DNA of 64,000 nt from Palsa-360 sp963710315 (GTDB lineage Bacteria > Acidobacteriota > Terriglobia > Acidiferrales > UBA7541), in assembly GCA_963710315.1 (NCBI GenBank), contig CAVPZW010000006.1, positions 806,001 through 870,000 of the forward strand. The letters run 5' to 3'. Below the pieces are notes generated by a model. It saw nothing but the letters and a program-made list of their open reading frames with translations, searched no databases and was not told the DNA's origin. Shown here piece after piece: positions 42,536 to 52,335 of the stretch. Position numbers and translations under genes: made by a program. Numbering within the stretch: the first letter of the stretch is position 1; each line of letters begins with the position of its first letter.

Positions 42536-42549
42536 GTGATGCGCATCAC
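42536..42549 (+). promoter_or_regulatory. CRP-type palindrome GTGAT-GCGC-ATCAC
   Basis: Part of a perfect 18-bp palindrome CAGTGATGCGCATCACTG. It sits 108 bases before the most family-like start of the phosphoribosyltransferase (42651), the same spacing as at other genes. Confidence 0.8.
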
Positions 42550-42620
42550 TGCAGCATTCATGCAGGCCTGTACGCTATTTGAGCAGCAGCTCTTTGAGAT
42601 TTCCGGTCTTGTGAGAGTGA

Positions 42621-43308
42621 GTGGATGGAATGGATCTCGGCGATGAATACATGGTCTTTCGAGATCGAGAAGAGGCAGGCCGGAAGTTGGCGGAGCAGTT
42701 ACATGCATACGCGAATCGCAAGGATGTGATTGTTCTCGGAATTCCACGCGGCGGAGTTCCGGTCGCCTTTGAAGTAGCGAAAGCATTGAATGCTCCGTTG
42801 GACATATTTCTCTCGCGAAAGCTCGGTGTTCCAGGACAAGAGGAACTCGCATTTGGCGCTATTGCCACGGGCGACACGCGGGTGCTTGACCGGGAGATTA
42901 TAGAAGCGATAGGCATTTCCGAAGAACAAATCGATCAAATCACTGCAAGAGTGAAGAAGGAGCTGGAGCGACGCGCAGAATCTCTATCGAGGCGCCCGGC
43001 CCCCACTGAAAGTCGAAGGGTTAACCGTTCTGCTTGTAGATGATGGCATCGCCACGGGATCCAGCATGCGCGCCGCCATCCATGCGCTCCGGCAAATGAA
43101 GCCCGCCCGGCTTGTCGTCGCCGTCCCGGTGGCTCCACTTTCCACTTGTAATCGGCTCAAACGTGAAGTGGATGAACTCGTCTGTGTCCATGCGCCGAAA
43201 GATTTCTATGCGATCGGCCAGTTCTACGAAGATTTCTCGCAACTGGCGGATGAGGAAGTGACGGAATTGCTTCGTCGAGCCGCGGAGCCAGCTCATTCAG
43301 AAAGTTGA
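42621..43308 (+). pseudogene. Phosphoribosyltransferase, one frameshift
   Basis: The first frame (to 43043) gives VFRDREEAGRKLAEQLHAY, VIVLGIPRGGVPVAFEVAKA and LSRKLGVPGQEELAFGAIAT, the N-terminal half of a type I PRTase. After a single-base shift near 42975-42990 the next frame supplies VLLVDDGIATGSSMRAAIHA, the PRPP-binding loop, and a normal C-terminus. All key residues survive, so the shift may be a sequence error. The likely start is ATG 42651. It is the counterpart of Rv0571c. It is followed at 38 bases by a dienelactone-hydrolase-like gene, a partner with which such PRTases are often fused. Confidence 0.82.
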
Positions 43309-43345
43309 ACAGGACGATCCCAGTGATCCAGAAGGGAGCTCTAAC

Positions 43346-44260
43346 ATGATCCCAGGCCGGCAATCACAATCGGATGGCATTAAGCGCGAGGTGTCGATTG
43401 ACCTGGAAGGGGCGACGCTCGAGGGCACATTAGTTCTTCCCAAGGGTGCGGATGGCTTGGTTCTTTTTGCGCATGGCAGCGGCAGCAGCCGCCACAGCCC
43501 GCGGAACCGCTACGTGGCACAGGTACTGCAGGCACAAGGAATCGCCACTTTGTTATTTGACCTTTTGACTCGAAGCGAAGAGTCCATTGATCAGTATTCA
43601 GGCGAACTTCGTTTCGACATCCCTTTCCTTGCAAAGCGCTTGATTGGCGCGACCAAGTGGATTATGAGCAGTCCCGACACAAAGGACCTTAAAGTGGGTT
43701 ATTTCGGAGCCAGCACCGGGGCTGGCGCCGCGCTCGTGGCGGCTGCCGAGCTTCCCGATGTTGTCTCTGCAGTCGTTTCTCGCGGAGGCCGGCCCGATCT
43801 TGGCCGAAGACGCGCTCGAGTCTGTTCAAGCTCCTACGCTTCTGATCGTCGGCGGGGACGACGAGCCTGTGATCGGTATGAACAGAGAAGCCTGGCGAAG
43901 CTCACGTGTCCCGACAAGAAACTGGTCATTGTTCCCGGAGCGACCCATCTGTTTGAGGAACCGGGAACATTGGAAGAAGTGGCGCGAATTGCCGCGGAGT
44001 GGTTCAGCCAACATTTCAAACCCGCAAAGAAGTCTCAGGTTCAATCGGCCGGAATCGCGCAAGGGTTTTGGCAGGGCCTGACGTCTCTGCTTGCTGTGTC
44101 ACTTCTGCCCTGCGCGCTGTCATCTTTGCTAATTCAATTTCAGCGCGCTACTGGAGTTCTCTGCGAGCCGCAAGATAATCGATACAACCGTCCAACGTGG
44201 CGAGCTTGGGATAGTCCGCCTCTGGAATGTCAACCTTTAGTTCCTTGTGCAGGCCGATGA
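43346..44260 (+). pseudogene. Dienelactone-hydrolase-like alpha/beta hydrolase, compensating frameshifts
   Basis: Reads DLEGATLEGTLVLPKGADGL, LFAHGSGSSRHSPRNR and GYFGASTGAGAALVAAAELP; the nucleophile elbow has Ser in GASTGAG. An extra base in CTTGGCCGAAG (about 43800) moves the conserved DALESVQAPTLLIVGGDDEP to another frame. A second shift near 43890 restores LAKLTCPDKKLVIVPGATHL with the catalytic His. The frame then runs past the normal family end (EWFSQHF, about 44015) into the convergent acyl carrier gene, so a further lesion at the stop is likely. Substrate unknown. Confidence 0.78.
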
Positions 44261-44399
44261 CCCAGTTCAGCAAGTCCATGGAATCAATATCCAACTGGTC
44301 GCGGATCCTGAGATCGGGTTTGATCTGCGACAAGTCAGCCTCCGGCGCAATCTGGCCGAGAACGCGGAGAACGGTTTCCCTGATTTCGTCTTTCGTCAT
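44148..44399 (-). CDS. Acyl carrier protein
   Basis: 83 residues starting at MTKDEIRETVLRVLGQIAPE, with phosphopantetheine attachment Ser in IDSMDLLNW. The start overlaps the stop of the E2 gene (ATGA), so it is the last gene of the acs-pdh operon. It is not the housekeeping AcpP, which normally sits with fab genes. It may carry octanoate for lipoylation of the neighbouring E2, or accept acyl groups made from its acetyl-CoA; both are inference. Confidence 0.9.
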   Translation of the reverse strand: MTKDEIRETVLRVLGQIAPEADLSQIKPDLRIRDQLDIDSMDLLNWVIGLHKELKVDIPEADYPKLATLDGCIDYLAARRELQ

Positions 44400-45591
44400 A
44401 GCTTCTCCGGTTCCTGAAGCCTGCGATCGATGGCTGCGAGAAAAAGTCCCCCGCGGTGTCCGTCGCTTACCCGATGGTCCGCGGAGAGTGTGGCTGTGAT
44501 CAGCGGCCGGGAGACGACCTGTCCGTCCGCGGACCAAGGACGCTCAACGACTTTGCCGAAACCCACCAGCGCGACTTGAGGAGGATAGATGATGCCGAAA
44601 ACGCTTTCCACGCCTTGCTCGCCCAAACTTGTGACCGTGATGGTTGGGTCACCCAATTCGGAACTCCGAAGCGAGCCCGCACGCGCCCTTTGAACTAGAT
44701 CGCGAAAGTTCTTCATCAGCTCATCCAAGGCTCTGGCGATCCGTATGATGCAGTGCGGGGGCCACAAGCCCGCCGCCTCTCAAGGAAATCGCCACCCCTA
44801 CATGAATATCGCTGAACCGGTGTCGCCTTTCCGCCCACCCATACGGAGTTGAACTCCGGAGCGTCGCGCAGCGCGAGGGCCACTGCCTTGAGAAGCAGCA
44901 CTCCATACACGAGCCGGTCTTCGACTGTGCGCTTGAGATTTTCCTGAGTGAGCCAAGCCATCGCCCGGCTCATGTCGATCGTCGTGCTCAGGTAATAGTG
45001 AGGAATTTCTCGCTTTGAGCGTGCCATCGCGGCGGCAATCGCCTGGCGCATTCGTGCCTGCCGATCTAGCGCTACCTCCGCCGCTGGCTGAACAGGTTTG
45101 GCTTGCGCTGCCCGCTGGACATCTTCCAAAGTGATTCGGCCTCCGGGACCTGTCCCAGCAATGGAAGCCGGGTCGATTCCGAGATCGGCCGCAAGCTTTC
45201 TTGCTGCCGGAGAGATGTGGAGCCGTATTTCGCCCGCAGCAGGGCGTGGAGCTATAGGCGATATCGAAGGAGCCGGCGCTGACCGGCCCGGCAGGAATTG
45301 CTTCACGGCGCCGCAGTTGTGAGGATACGCAGTTCTTCGGCCGATAAGAGGTTTTCCTTCCTCGCGGATGACGGCCAAGACGGTCCCGACGGGGACCTTT
45401 TCTCCCGGCTGCACAAGGAATTTTTCAATCACGCCGGTCGTGAAGACTTCGACCTCAATGTCCGCTTTTTCCGTTTCAACATCCGCGATGATGTCGCCCC
45501 GCTGCACATGGTCTCCCGAAAGCTTTCGCCAGCGCAGGAGCTTGCCTGCACTCATGTCCGCGCCGAGCTGTGGCATCAGGAACTCAGCCAT
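44396..45591 (-). pseudogene. pdhC: Pyruvate dehydrogenase E2 (dihydrolipoamide acetyltransferase), two frameshifts
   Basis: Starts MAEFLMPQLGADMSAGKLLR. It has a lipoyl domain with the attachment Lys in DVETEKADIEVEV, a peripheral-subunit-binding domain (SPAARKLAADLGIDPASIAG) and the acyltransferase domain. Around 44800-44840 and 44740-44760 the frame shifts twice; the continuing frames give VGVAISLRGGGLVAPALHH and then DPTITVTSLGEQGVESVFGI, ending with the active-site ADHRVSDGHRGGLFLAAID. All catalytic features survive. The start overlaps the end of E1-beta, and the stop overlaps the acyl carrier start. Confidence 0.85.
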
Positions 45592-46567
45592 GACGCGACA
45601 CCAAGCTCCGCGCAGCGTTGACGATTCCCTCCACCTGGGGAAGAGTCGCCGCCTCAAGGTGTTTCGCGTAGGGCATCGGCACCTCGGCGCTGCACACGCG
45701 AGCCACTGGTGCGTCCAGATTGTCAAAGGCGAGCTCCATGATTTGCGCGCTGACTTCCGCTGCGAAACTCCCCGTTCTCCAACTCTCATCGACAATCACT
45801 GCGCGATGCGTCTTAGCGACGGAATCCACAATGGTCGATGTATCCAGCGGGCGCAGGGACCGCAGATCAATCACTTCCGCATCGATGGCTTCCCCGGCGA
45901 GATGTTCAGCCGCCTGCAAAGTCTTGCCAAGCGTTCCTCCGTAGGTGATGAGAGTTACGTCTCGCCCGGCACGCCGCACCGCCGCGCGGTTGAGGTCAAC
46001 CAACTCTGCCGTCTCGTCAATTTCCCCTTCCATCGGATACAGCGTTGCATGTTCGAAAATGAAGACGGGATCTGATTCCTGAAGGGCCGCAAGCAACATT
46101 CCGTAAGCGTCGGCAACGGTCGCAGGCGTCAGGACCCTGATGCCGGGGATATGCGCGTACCAAACCTCCAGGCTATGAGAATGCTGCGCCGCCATTTGGC
46201 GTCCTCCTCCGGTAGCGACGCGTACAACGAGTGGCACGCCGAACTGGCCGCCGGACATGTGACGCAAGGTCGCGGCGTTGTTCAGAATCTGGTCCATGGC
46301 CAACATACTGAAATTCACCGTCATGATTTCCACGATGGGCCGCATCCCGCCGAGAGCTGCCCCAATTCCTGCGCCCACAAACGCGGATTCAGAAAGCGGA
46401 GTATCGCGGATCCGTTCCGGTCCAAACTCATCGAGAAGGCCATGACTCACGGCAAAGGCCCCGCCGTATCGGCCGACGTCCTCGCCCATGAGGAAAACGC
46501 GAGGATCGTTTCGAAGGGCTTTGCGCAATGCCGCCCGCATCGCCTCGCGATAGGTCATCTTGGTCAC
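45584..46567 (-). CDS. pdhB: Pyruvate dehydrogenase E1 component, beta subunit
   Basis: 327 residues, intact. It shows MTYREAMRAALRKALRNDPR, FLMGEDVGRYGGAF, PLSESAFVGAGIGAALGGMR and TLRHMSGGQFGVPLVVR. These are the transketolase-type fold motifs of the E1-beta chain that completes the thiamine-diphosphate site. The GTG at 46567 overlaps the E1-alpha stop (GTGA), giving MTKMTYREAM; the ATG at 46558 is an alternative. Its stop overlaps the E2 start. It acts with E1-alpha and E2 to make acetyl-CoA from pyruvate or another 2-oxoacid. Confidence 0.94.
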   Translation of the reverse strand: MTKMTYREAMRAALRKALRNDPRVFLMGEDVGRYGGAFAVSHGLLDEFGPERIRDTPLSESAFVGAGIGAALGGMRPIVEIMTVNFSMLAMDQILNNAATLRHMSGGQFGVPLVVRVATGGGRQMAAQHSHSLEVWYAHIPGIRVLTPATVADAYGMLLAALQESDPVFIFEHATLYPMEGEIDETAELVDLNRAAVRRAGRDVTLITYGGTLGKTLQAAEHLAGEAIDAEVIDLRSLRPLDTSTIVDSVAKTHRAVIVDESWRTGSFAAEVSAQIMELAFDNLDAPVARVCSAEVPMPYAKHLEAATLPQVEGIVNAARSLVSRHG

Positions 46568-47566
46568 GGTTTCACCCGAGCACAGACATCTTTGAGCAGG
46601 TCCTCGACTGGTTCTACTGGGCTGGATTCGGCAAACTGGACAGCCTCGTCGATCTCTGCGCCGATTTCCGACTCGATTTGAGCCACGTCTGAATCGGTTC
46701 AGCAATCCCCACTCCTTGCAGCCGAGACTTGAAGAGCGAGATCGGGATCGCGCTTTTTCCATTCCTCGATTTCTTCCTTTGTGCGGTACAAGTCGGGATC
46801 GGACATCGAATGCGCGCGAAAGCGGTAGGTTCGCAGTTCCAGCAGGAAAGGTCCGTTGCCGCTCCTGACAAACGCCGCAGCCTGCTTCGCGGCAGCCTCG
46901 ACGGCAAGCACATCCATCCCGTCCACGGCACTTCGAATCCATACCGTAAGACTGCGCCTTCAGACTGATGTTTATCTGTGACTGATGCCGCGCCAGTGCC
47001 GTGCCCATGGCATAGAGATTGTTCTCGCAGAGAAAAACCACGGGAAGCTTCCACAGGGCCGCGAGATTCATGGATTCATGGAATTCGCCCTCGGCAACCG
47101 CTCCGTCTCCGAAGAAACAGGCCGTCACTCTCTTGCGGTTCTGCAGCTTGTCGGCCAGTGCCAGGCCCACCGCGATGGGCAAGCCGCCGCCGACGATGGC
47201 GTACCCGCCATAGAAGCGGCGACTCGCGTCGAAAAAGTGCATCGAGCCGCCGTGGCCGTGGCTGCATCCGGTGGCCTTGCCGAACATTTCCGCCATCAGG
47301 ACAGAGGCCGGCATGCCGCGTGCGAGCGCATGGCCATGCTCGCGGTACGTGGCCACAATCGCATCGTCTGGCGTGAATGCCTGCATGGCTCCCACGCCGG
47401 TGGCTTCCTCTCCGATATAGAGGTGAAGGAATCCGTGAATCTTCTGCAGGCTGTACATCTCGGCAGCCTTCTCTTCGAATCGGCGAATGCGCAGCATTTC
47501 TCGAAACAGGAACAGGGCGTGTTCCCGATCGACCGGCAAAGGCTCCGAGATTGTATTCGTCCCCAT
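46564..47566 (-). pseudogene. pdhA: Pyruvate dehydrogenase E1 component, alpha subunit, three frameshifts
   Basis: The ATG directly follows the acs stop. The first frame gives FLFREMLRIRRFEEKAAEMY, YREHGHALARGMP, HGHGGSMHFF and the thiamine-diphosphate motif FFGDGAVAEGEFHES...CENNLYAMGT. Single-base shifts near 46945, 46745 and 46690 then scatter the C-terminal third over three frames: GMDVLAVEAAAKQAAAFVRS, LRTYRFRAHSMSDPDLYRTK, FKSRLQGVGIAEPI and VAQIESEIGAEIDEAVQFAE. The last ends in a stop overlapping pdhB. Without recognising the shifts, the region would look like one 660-residue alpha-beta fusion with a meaningless middle. Key residues are preserved. Confidence 0.85.
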
Positions 47567-49334
47567 CTAGTGCTGACTCCAGTGTGGAGATATCCCCTTC
47601 GGGGAGGCCGAGTTCTCGCGCTTTGAGCAGACGACGCATGATCTTGCCGCTCCGCGTCCTCGGCAATGAGTTCCACGAATTCGATCTCTTTCGGGCGCGA
47701 CGACAGCCCCGAGCCGTGTCCGTGCGAACCCAAGCAATTCGCGCTGCAAGGCTTCGCTAGCCTCATAGCCTTTGCGGAGCACCACAAATGCTTTTACGAT
47801 CTCGAGCGCCACGGGGTCCGGCTTGCCAATGACCCCGGATTCAGCGACCGCCTTGTGCTCCATTAAAACGCTCTCCACTTCGAACGGACCGATGAGATGT
47901 CCGGAAGTCTTGATCACATCGTCCTTGCGGCCGACAAACCAGAAGTATCCGTCTTTATCTCGCCTCGCAAGATCCCCGGTTAGATAGAAGCCTCCGGCAA
48001 AGCATTTCTGGTACCGTTCAGGCTCGCCCCAGTAAGCTCGAAACATGGAGGGCCAGCCCGGACGAAGAGCCAGTTCTCCCTGGACATCAGGATCCGAAAT
48101 CTCTTCCATCGAGCCGTCCTCGGTCTTTCGCACAATCGCCGCTTCGATGCCCGGCAAGGGCCGGCCCATCGAACCAGGTCGAATATCCATCGATGCAAAA
48201 TTGGCGATCATGATTCCGCCGGTTTCGGTTTGCCACCAATTGTCGTGGAAAGGAAGCCCGAAGACTTCCTTGCTCCATACGACCGCCTCCGGATTCAGCG
48301 GCTCTCCAACACTGGAGAGGAAACGAAGCGAGCCGAGATCATATTTCCGCACGATTTCGGATCCAGCCTTCATCAACATGCGAATGGCCGTTGGCGCGGA
48401 ATACCAGACGCTTACTTTCTGCGATTGAAGAATTCCGTACCAGCGCTCCGCGTCGAAGTCTCCTTCGTCAACGATGCTGGTAATACCGTTCGTCAGCGGG
48501 GCAATGATGCCATACGACGTGCCCGTCACCCATCCCGGGTCCGCCGTGCACCAGAAGATGTCGTCCTTGTGGAAATCGAGCGCAAGCTTACCGGTGATGT
48601 GATGGGCGATGACAGCCCCGTGGACGTGGACGGCGCCTTTGGGAGTTCCTGTCGTGCCGCTCGTGAAATGCAGAAGGGCAATATCTTCCGGCGCCGTCGG
48701 CCGGATGGTATAGGAATCCCCGGCATTCTCCATCAGTTGAAGATAATCCTTGGTGTTCGGCACATTCGTCGGCTGATGATTGCCCCCGATCAGCACAACA
48801 TGTTCGAGAAATGGCAGAGAGGGCCGGAGCGCCTTCACTTTTCGGTCATAGAGCAACTCGGTGGTGATCAGCACCTTTGCCTGTCCAATCGTCAGGCGTG
48901 CCCGAATGGGCTCCGGACCAAATGCCGAGAACAAGGGACAGAAGACGCTTCCGTGTTTCAGTGTCCCTAAGGCAGCAACATACAATTCCGGAATTCGGCC
49001 TGCCAAAACATATACGCGGTCTCCCTTGTTCACTCCGAGGTTCTGCAAGACATTTGCGAATCGGTTCGTGAGGGCCTGGAGCTGACCGTAAGTGTAGTCT
49101 TCAACTTCGCCGTTCTTGCCGAGCCAGCGGATGGCCAGAGTGATCGCGAAGCGGACCATTTGCATGCCGGTCGACCGCTTCGTAGGCGATATTCAGCCCT
49201 TGGCCGTCTGGCAGACCATCAAGCTCTTTGCGGGCATCTTCCCAGGTGAATGTCTGCCTGGCTCGCTCATAGTCCGCCAGATTAGGAATCAGCGCCCAGT
49301 CCCTGTCTGATTTCGCGATGGTCTGCCAAGCCAT
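47567..49334 (-). pseudogene. acs: AMP-forming acetyl-CoA synthetase, at least three frameshifts
   Basis: Activates acetate (or propionate) to the CoA thioester. The N-terminal piece (TIAKSDRDWALIPNLADYER) ends in a shift near 49150. The long central frame has the AMP-binding P-loop LHFTSGTTGTPKGAVHVHG, WWQTETGG, YLTGDLARRDKDGYFWFVGR and DDVIKTSGHLIGPFEVE. Further shifts near 47720 and 47660 separate the end, which carries the acetylatable Lys motif PRTRSGKIMRRLLKARELG. It is the first gene of the acs-pdhA-pdhB-pdhC-acp operon and has a CRP-type site 96 bases upstream. The combination produces acetyl-CoA from both acetate and pyruvate. Confidence 0.87.
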
Positions 49335-49423
49335 GCCGGTTTCCTAATCAAACAAGAGAAATTCCCGCCGGCCTGTGACAACCGCCACTTTTTTAATATG
49401 CTCACATTGGAACGCAAGGAACA

Positions 49424-49437
49424 GTGATCTCAATCAC
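49424..49437 (-). promoter_or_regulatory. CRP-type palindrome GTGAT-CTCA-ATCAC
   Basis: Perfect 5-bp arms, 96 bases ahead of the acs operon start. Confidence 0.78.
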
Positions 49438-49576
49438 AGAAGGTACTGCTGTGGAACACCTTCTACCATGTGATCCGGGGCAGTATTCATTCTTGAACAA
49501 GAATTTCTTGTCGGGAGTCTGGTCTGACCGCTCCCGCGTTGCGTCGCCGGGAAGAAACTGAAATCCCAGTGCAACT

Positions 49577-50446
49577 TCACACGCTCAGCACGGGAATGGG
49601 TGAATCGCGGATGATTCCATAACCGGTGGCGCGCAGGCGGCCCTTGGGCGGGCGCCCGACAATCAAAAGATCCGCACTCGTTTGCACTGCAGCATGGCTC
49701 AACAGTTTGTGTACATCGCCGCTGCCGATGAACACCTCGGCCTTGGTCCCAACCTCCTGCTGAAGGTTTGCCAGCTGGCGTTTGGCGGAACTTACAAGCG
49801 CCTCCGTCCACGAGGGATCGACTTGGTAAGCCCCGGGTCCATAGATTTCCATGCCAGAAGTGATATGAGCCAGCGTCAGCCGGGCATCAAATTCAGCGGC
49901 CAGCTGCGCGGCCCACTGCACAGTCTTCGCACTGTGAGGGCTCAAATCCACCCCGCAGAGGATGTTGCGAATCTTGAACTCGCGAGCGGGCTCACTTTCC
50001 ATGTGGGCGCCGGTCCACACGGGGCAATCGCTGTCGTGAAGCACTTTCGCTGTCACCGAGCCCAGCAGGAATCGGCGAAACGCACCGTAGCCGTGCGTGG
50101 GCATGGCGATCAAGTCGGCTTTCTCCAGGCGAGCTGTTTGCACAATGGTGAGCGCCGGATCCCCCTCCAACAGAATGCGCTTGACTGGAATGCCTTCCAG
50201 CTCGGGCCCTAGTGCTCGATCGAGTTGTTTCTGAGCCTGATTAATGAGTTCCTTCATCAGATCGCCGAGATTAACAGGTACATAGTTACCTTCGATCATG
50301 GACGCGGAATAACTTAGCGGCGTCACAACATGCAACAACACGATCTCGGAATGGAAGTGGCGAGCCAGAGCCGCTGCTTGATGGACCACTCGTTTCGAGG
50401 GGTCCTGCAGATCGATCGGAAGAAGAATCCTGGAAATTTTTAGCAT
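49577..50446 (-). CDS. Universal stress protein with two UspA domains
   Basis: 289 residues. Domain 1 (about 1-145) starts MLKISRILLPIDLQDPSKRV and has PTHGYGAFRRFLLGSVTAKV, the ATP-binding type. Domain 2 (about 155-289) starts IRNILCGVDLSPHSAKTVQW and ends LLIVGRPPKGRLRATGYGII, with a shortened loop, so it may not bind ATP. Tandem-domain Usps are the typical form in mycobacterial dormancy regulons. Three CRP-type sites lie 102-150 bases upstream. Confidence 0.93.
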   Translation of the reverse strand: MLKISRILLPIDLQDPSKRVVHQAAALARHFHSEIVLLHVVTPLSYSASMIEGNYVPVNLGDLMKELINQAQKQLDRALGPELEGIPVKRILLEGDPALTIVQTARLEKADLIAMPTHGYGAFRRFLLGSVTAKVLHDSDCPVWTGAHMESEPAREFKIRNILCGVDLSPHSAKTVQWAAQLAAEFDARLTLAHITSGMEIYGPGAYQVDPSWTEALVSSAKRQLANLQQEVGTKAEVFIGSGDVHKLLSHAAVQTSADLLIVGRPPKGRLRATGYGIIRDSPIPVLSV

Positions 50447-50770
50447 CGGATACCTGCCTGAAGTTCACGAGCAATGAATCGGGACGTCCACGCTGGAGAT
50501 CCCGAAATGCTGCGAGTATATACCTCCCGCCCGAGCTCTCCGTGACCTGTGTCACAGTGCCTGAAAAGTGATGCGGTTCACAAGAGACTGTGACGCGCTT
50601 CACTGAGGCTTGCCGTCATCGAGTGCTGAAATGACCGTGATTGGCCAAAGAAGATCGCCAGGAGCACGGCAACGATTGGCGGCCTGAGTGTTCTGGCATG
50701 GGCATGGAGGCATCGAAAACGAGGTCCGCATCGGAGTCTATAGCGACTTTGTATTGGCGGGGGTGTGAAA
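50447..50770. other. Divergent regulatory gap between two stress genes
   Basis: 324 bases between the tandem-Usp gene and the erythromycin-esterase-like gene. It holds three CRP-type palindromes (50542-50603). No ORF or RNA gene is seen. Confidence 0.6.
50542..50603. promoter_or_regulatory. Array of three CRP-type palindromes
   Basis: GTGAC-CTGT-GTCAC (50542-50555), GTGAT-GCGG-TTCAC (50568-50581) and GTGAC-GCGC-TTCAC (50590-50603). Centre spacings are 26 and 22 bp. The array can serve both divergent genes. The outer two sites have an imperfect second arm only at the R/Y position. Confidence 0.8.
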
Positions 50771-52102
50771 ATGATCTCAAAACACGAACAAGATCTGATT
50801 AGCGCGATTCGCCGGTCGGCGCATCCGCTTATGGGAGAAGCTGCCGATTTTGATCCCTTGCTCAAAATGATTGGTGACTCTCGTTTCGTTCTGCTGGGAG
50901 AGGCTTCCCACGGAACCCACGAGTTCTATCGCCTGCGCGCGCAGATCACCAAGCGCTTGATCGCGGAGAAGGAGTTCACCGCGGTCGCTGTGGAAGCAGA
51001 CTGGCCAGACGCCTATCGCGTCAATCAATTCGTCCGGTTTGAGAGTGAGGACCAAGATGCAGTGGACGCCCTTGCGGGCTTTCGGAGATTTCCTGCCTGG
51101 ATGTGGCGCAACGCCGACGTTCTCGATTTTGTGGGCTGGCTGCGCAATCACAATGAGCACCGGCATTCCAAGCGGGCCGGTTTCTACGGGCTCGATCTCT
51201 ACAGCTTGCATTCGTCCATGCAAGCAGTGCTGGATTTCCTGGACAAAGTTGATCCCGAGGCCGCGCAGCGCGCCCGGTATCGTTACGCTTGCTTTGAAAA
51301 CTTTGGCGAAGATACGCAAGCTTACGGATATGCGGCCAGTTATGGCCTGAGCAAGAGCTGCGAGAATGAAGTGGTCGGCCAGTGGATGGAAATGCGCCGG
51401 CGCGCGGCGGATCTGGCTAGCCGCGACGGCCGGCTCGCGCGGGACGCATTCTTCTTTGCGGAACAGAATGCCCGCCTGGTGAAGAATGCCGAAGAGTATT
51501 ACCGCTCCATGTTTCACGAACGAATTTCTTCCTGGAATTTGCGGGACAGCCACATGGCCGAGACGCTGGATGCATTGGCACACCACCTCGGCCCCAAGTC
51601 AAAAATCGTCGTCTGGGCGCACAATTCTCATCTGGGCGATGCTCGCGCCACGGAAATGGGACAGCGCGGCGAGCTGAATCTCGGACAACTGGTTCGCCAG
51701 CGCCATGGGAAGGAAGCGACGCTGGTGGGATTCACAACCTACACCGGCACGGTCACAGCTGCATCGGGATGGGACGCTCCCGCCGAGCGCAAACACGTTC
51801 GGCCGGCACTAGCCGGCAGTTACGAGGCGATTTTCCACGAAACCGGAATTCAGAATTTCCTGCTTGCACTCGGCCATAAAGAGGAAGCCACATCCCTTTT
51901 ACGGGAGCCACGTCTGGAGCGGGCCATTGGTGTCATCTACTTGCCGCGATCGGAGCGTGCCAGCCACTACTTCCACGCCCAGCTTCCGGACCAATTTGAC
52001 GCCATTCTGCATTTCGACGAGACTCGTGCCGTTGAGCCTCTCGAACGAACCGCTGCCTGGGAGACCGGCGAGGTTCCCGAGACGTATCCTTCGACGCTCT
52101 AG
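50771..52102 (+). CDS. Erythromycin-esterase-like protein
   Basis: 443 residues, intact. The family core is clear: FVLLGEASHGTHEFYRLRAQ with the conserved Glu and His of the EreA/EreB active site, VAVEADWPDAYRVNQFVR, and VVWAHNSHLGDARATEMGQR. In dormancy regulons the same family appears as Rv2030c, usually without antibiotic substrate. A role in macrolide resistance should therefore not be assumed. I prefer the ATG at 50771 over the GTG at 50765 because the G-rich ribosome binding site then has normal spacing. Confidence 0.93.
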   Translation: MISKHEQDLISAIRRSAHPLMGEAADFDPLLKMIGDSRFVLLGEASHGTHEFYRLRAQITKRLIAEKEFTAVAVEADWPDAYRVNQFVRFESEDQDAVDALAGFRRFPAWMWRNADVLDFVGWLRNHNEHRHSKRAGFYGLDLYSLHSSMQAVLDFLDKVDPEAAQRARYRYACFENFGEDTQAYGYAASYGLSKSCENEVVGQWMEMRRRAADLASRDGRLARDAFFFAEQNARLVKNAEEYYRSMFHERISSWNLRDSHMAETLDALAHHLGPKSKIVVWAHNSHLGDARATEMGQRGELNLGQLVRQRHGKEATLVGFTTYTGTVTAASGWDAPAERKHVRPALAGSYEAIFHETGIQNFLLALGHKEEATSLLREPRLERAIGVIYLPRSERASHYFHAQLPDQFDAILHFDETRAVEPLERTAAWETGEVPETYPSTL

Positions 52103-52335
52103 AAATTAAGGGATATCAGCGATATGTCCGCGCGGAAATCGGGCGCGGAAGTGTCCTGATTTCAAATGCATCTCTGTGCCGGGTGAGCATCGCATCTTAT
52201 TGCAATCTGGAAAAAAGCTTGCAACCGAGATCGCTCGGATCATGTCGTGATACTGTTTGCAGTGCAAGAAAGGAAGGCAGCCCTGCTTAGCCTGTCATTT
52301 AGCATCTGGCAGTATCTGGGGCGCACACCACCCAT

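Noticed and set aside
45584..47566. An apparent 660-residue fusion of pyruvate dehydrogenase E1-alpha and E1-beta
   Set aside because: The middle (from about residue 210 to 330) is nonsense in that frame; the true E1-alpha sequence continues in two other frames to its own stop, which overlaps the E1-beta start.
50771..52102. Macrolide-resistance gene
   Set aside because: The family match is clear, but the neighbourhood is a stress island and family members there are not known to act on antibiotics.
52183..52196. GTGAGCATCGCATC ahead of the universal stress gene at 52336, considered as a CRP-type site
   Set aside because: The second arm is CATC instead of TCAC, so only one half-site is present.
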